Shown piece after piece: positions 63,686-64,000 of a DNA stretch of 64,000 nt. Both the position numbers and the translations under genes were made by a program. The number at the start of each line of letters is the position of its first letter. Within the stretch, counting starts at the first letter, position 1. The DNA lies in the NCBI RefSeq assembly GCF_000160555.1, contig NZ_GG749280.1, forward strand, positions 340,390 to 404,389, written 5' to 3'. The notes beneath the pieces are model-generated. The model was not told where the DNA came from. It searched no databases and saw only the letters and a program-made list of their open reading frames with translations. Origin of the DNA: Centipeda noxia ATCC 43541. Lineage in GTDB: Bacteria > Bacillota > Negativicutes > Selenomonadales > Selenomonadaceae.

Positions 63686-64000
63686 TCAGCGGAGTGCGAC
63701 CCGCTCCCGCCCGCGCGCGCCTGTAAATCGGATCTGCTCCCGATAGCCAAAGGAGCGCGCATACTGCACCGCTTCCTCGTTGTAGCGCGCGCAGTCCTCA
63801 GGCTTATGCGCGTCCGAAGTCGTGATGATCGGCAGCCCGCAGGCGTTCGCCATGCGCATGAAATCCGGATACGGCGAGAACTCCTCGATCGGATAGCGGT
63901 AGTACGTCCCCGTATTGAGGTCGACGATCATGTCCGCAGCCTTCATTGCACGCGCTACACGCGCAAGGTACGGCGTCACATCGAAATCGGGGAAATACCG
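63686..64000 (-). CDS. PHP-domain phosphatase (histidinol-phosphatase-like), 3' part
   Basis: About 104 C-terminal residues; the frame stays open to base 64000, so the 5' part lies outside. MIVDLNTGTYYRYPIEEF and the metal-site motif TTSDAHKPEDCARYNEEA are typical of PHP phosphoesterases of the HisJ/HisK kind. It dephosphorylates histidinol phosphate or a related compound; which one cannot be settled from this fragment. Closest visible neighbour is the secreted unknown. Confidence 0.78.
   Translation of the reverse strand, partial: RYFPDFDVTPYLARVARAMKAADMIVDLNTGTYYRYPIEEFSPYPDFMRMANACGLPIITTSDAHKPEDCARYNEEAVQYARSFGYREQIRFTGARGRERVALR

Overview
The window reads as a chromosomal segment of a diderm Firmicute of the class Negativicutes, most like Selenomonas or a close relative. 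The evidence is the combination of a Gram-positive-type replicative polymerase (PolC), a RicT/YaaR/HolB cluster and B. subtilis-like Shine-Dalgarno sequences with a complete lipid A/KDO/LPS-export gene cluster, outer-membrane-type adhesins and a flagellin. Genes are GC-rich and mostly on the minus strand. I see no prophage, CRISPR array or rRNA. The only mobile-element-like trace is a short palindromic intergenic stretch near 21.8-22.0 kb.

Layout. 0-0.4 kb: end of a flavin-split-barrel gene. 0.4-10.2 kb: a giant FHA-type adhesin with YDG/MBG-like repeats, directly downstream of a flagellin gene that has a sigma-28-like promoter. 10.4-19.5 kb: one long minus-strand operon running hexapeptide protein, ndk, cobalamin adenosyltransferase, polA, coaE, lytic transglycosylase, polC. 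19.6-21.2 kb: cca and, upstream, tRNA-Ile2 and two tRNA-Gly. 22.1-36.7 kb: the LPS supercluster lpxC-fabZ-lpxA-lpxI-lpxB-msbA-[waaA-lpxK fusion]-kdsB-kdsA-kdsD-kdsC-lpxL-lptC-lptA-lptB. It has a promoter before lpxC and a second before kdsA. 36.9-37.2 kb: tmRNA. 37.3-39.4 kb: stand-alone DEDDh exonuclease and an MFS transporter. 39.6-44.1 kb: ilvN-ilvC-leuC-leuD-leuB with a coupled leader ORF. 44.2-47.4 kb: membrane protein, methyltransferase, DAP dehydrogenase, small hypothetical. 47.4-52.5 kb: a type Va autotransporter adhesin. 52.9-57.6 kb: thioesterase, yaaR-holB-ricT-trmN6, PilZ protein. 57.6-64 kb: two YbjN-like paralogues, an NlpC/P60 hydrolase, a TPR-like protein, metA, two secreted unknowns and the end of a PHP phosphatase.

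How they fit together. The lpx/kds/waa/lpt block covers most lipid A-KDO synthesis (LpxA, C, I, B, K, KDO synthesis and activation, KDO transfer, one late acylation), MsbA flipping and part of the Lpt bridge; lpxD and lptD/F/G are not here. Flagellin, the PilZ protein and the two large adhesins concern motility and surface attachment. The ilv-leu block completes branched-chain amino acid synthesis apart from ilvB, ilvD and leuA.

Most notable: a PolC that lacks its inserted proofreading exonuclease, a WaaA-LpxK fusion protein, higher-order repeat structure in the FHA-type adhesin, a 15-codon leader ORF stop-start coupled to ilvN, and divergent promoters sharing a 13-bp motif. I did not find a clearly new multi-gene system. 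Starts were often moved inward from the longest open frame on Shine-Dalgarno and homology grounds.
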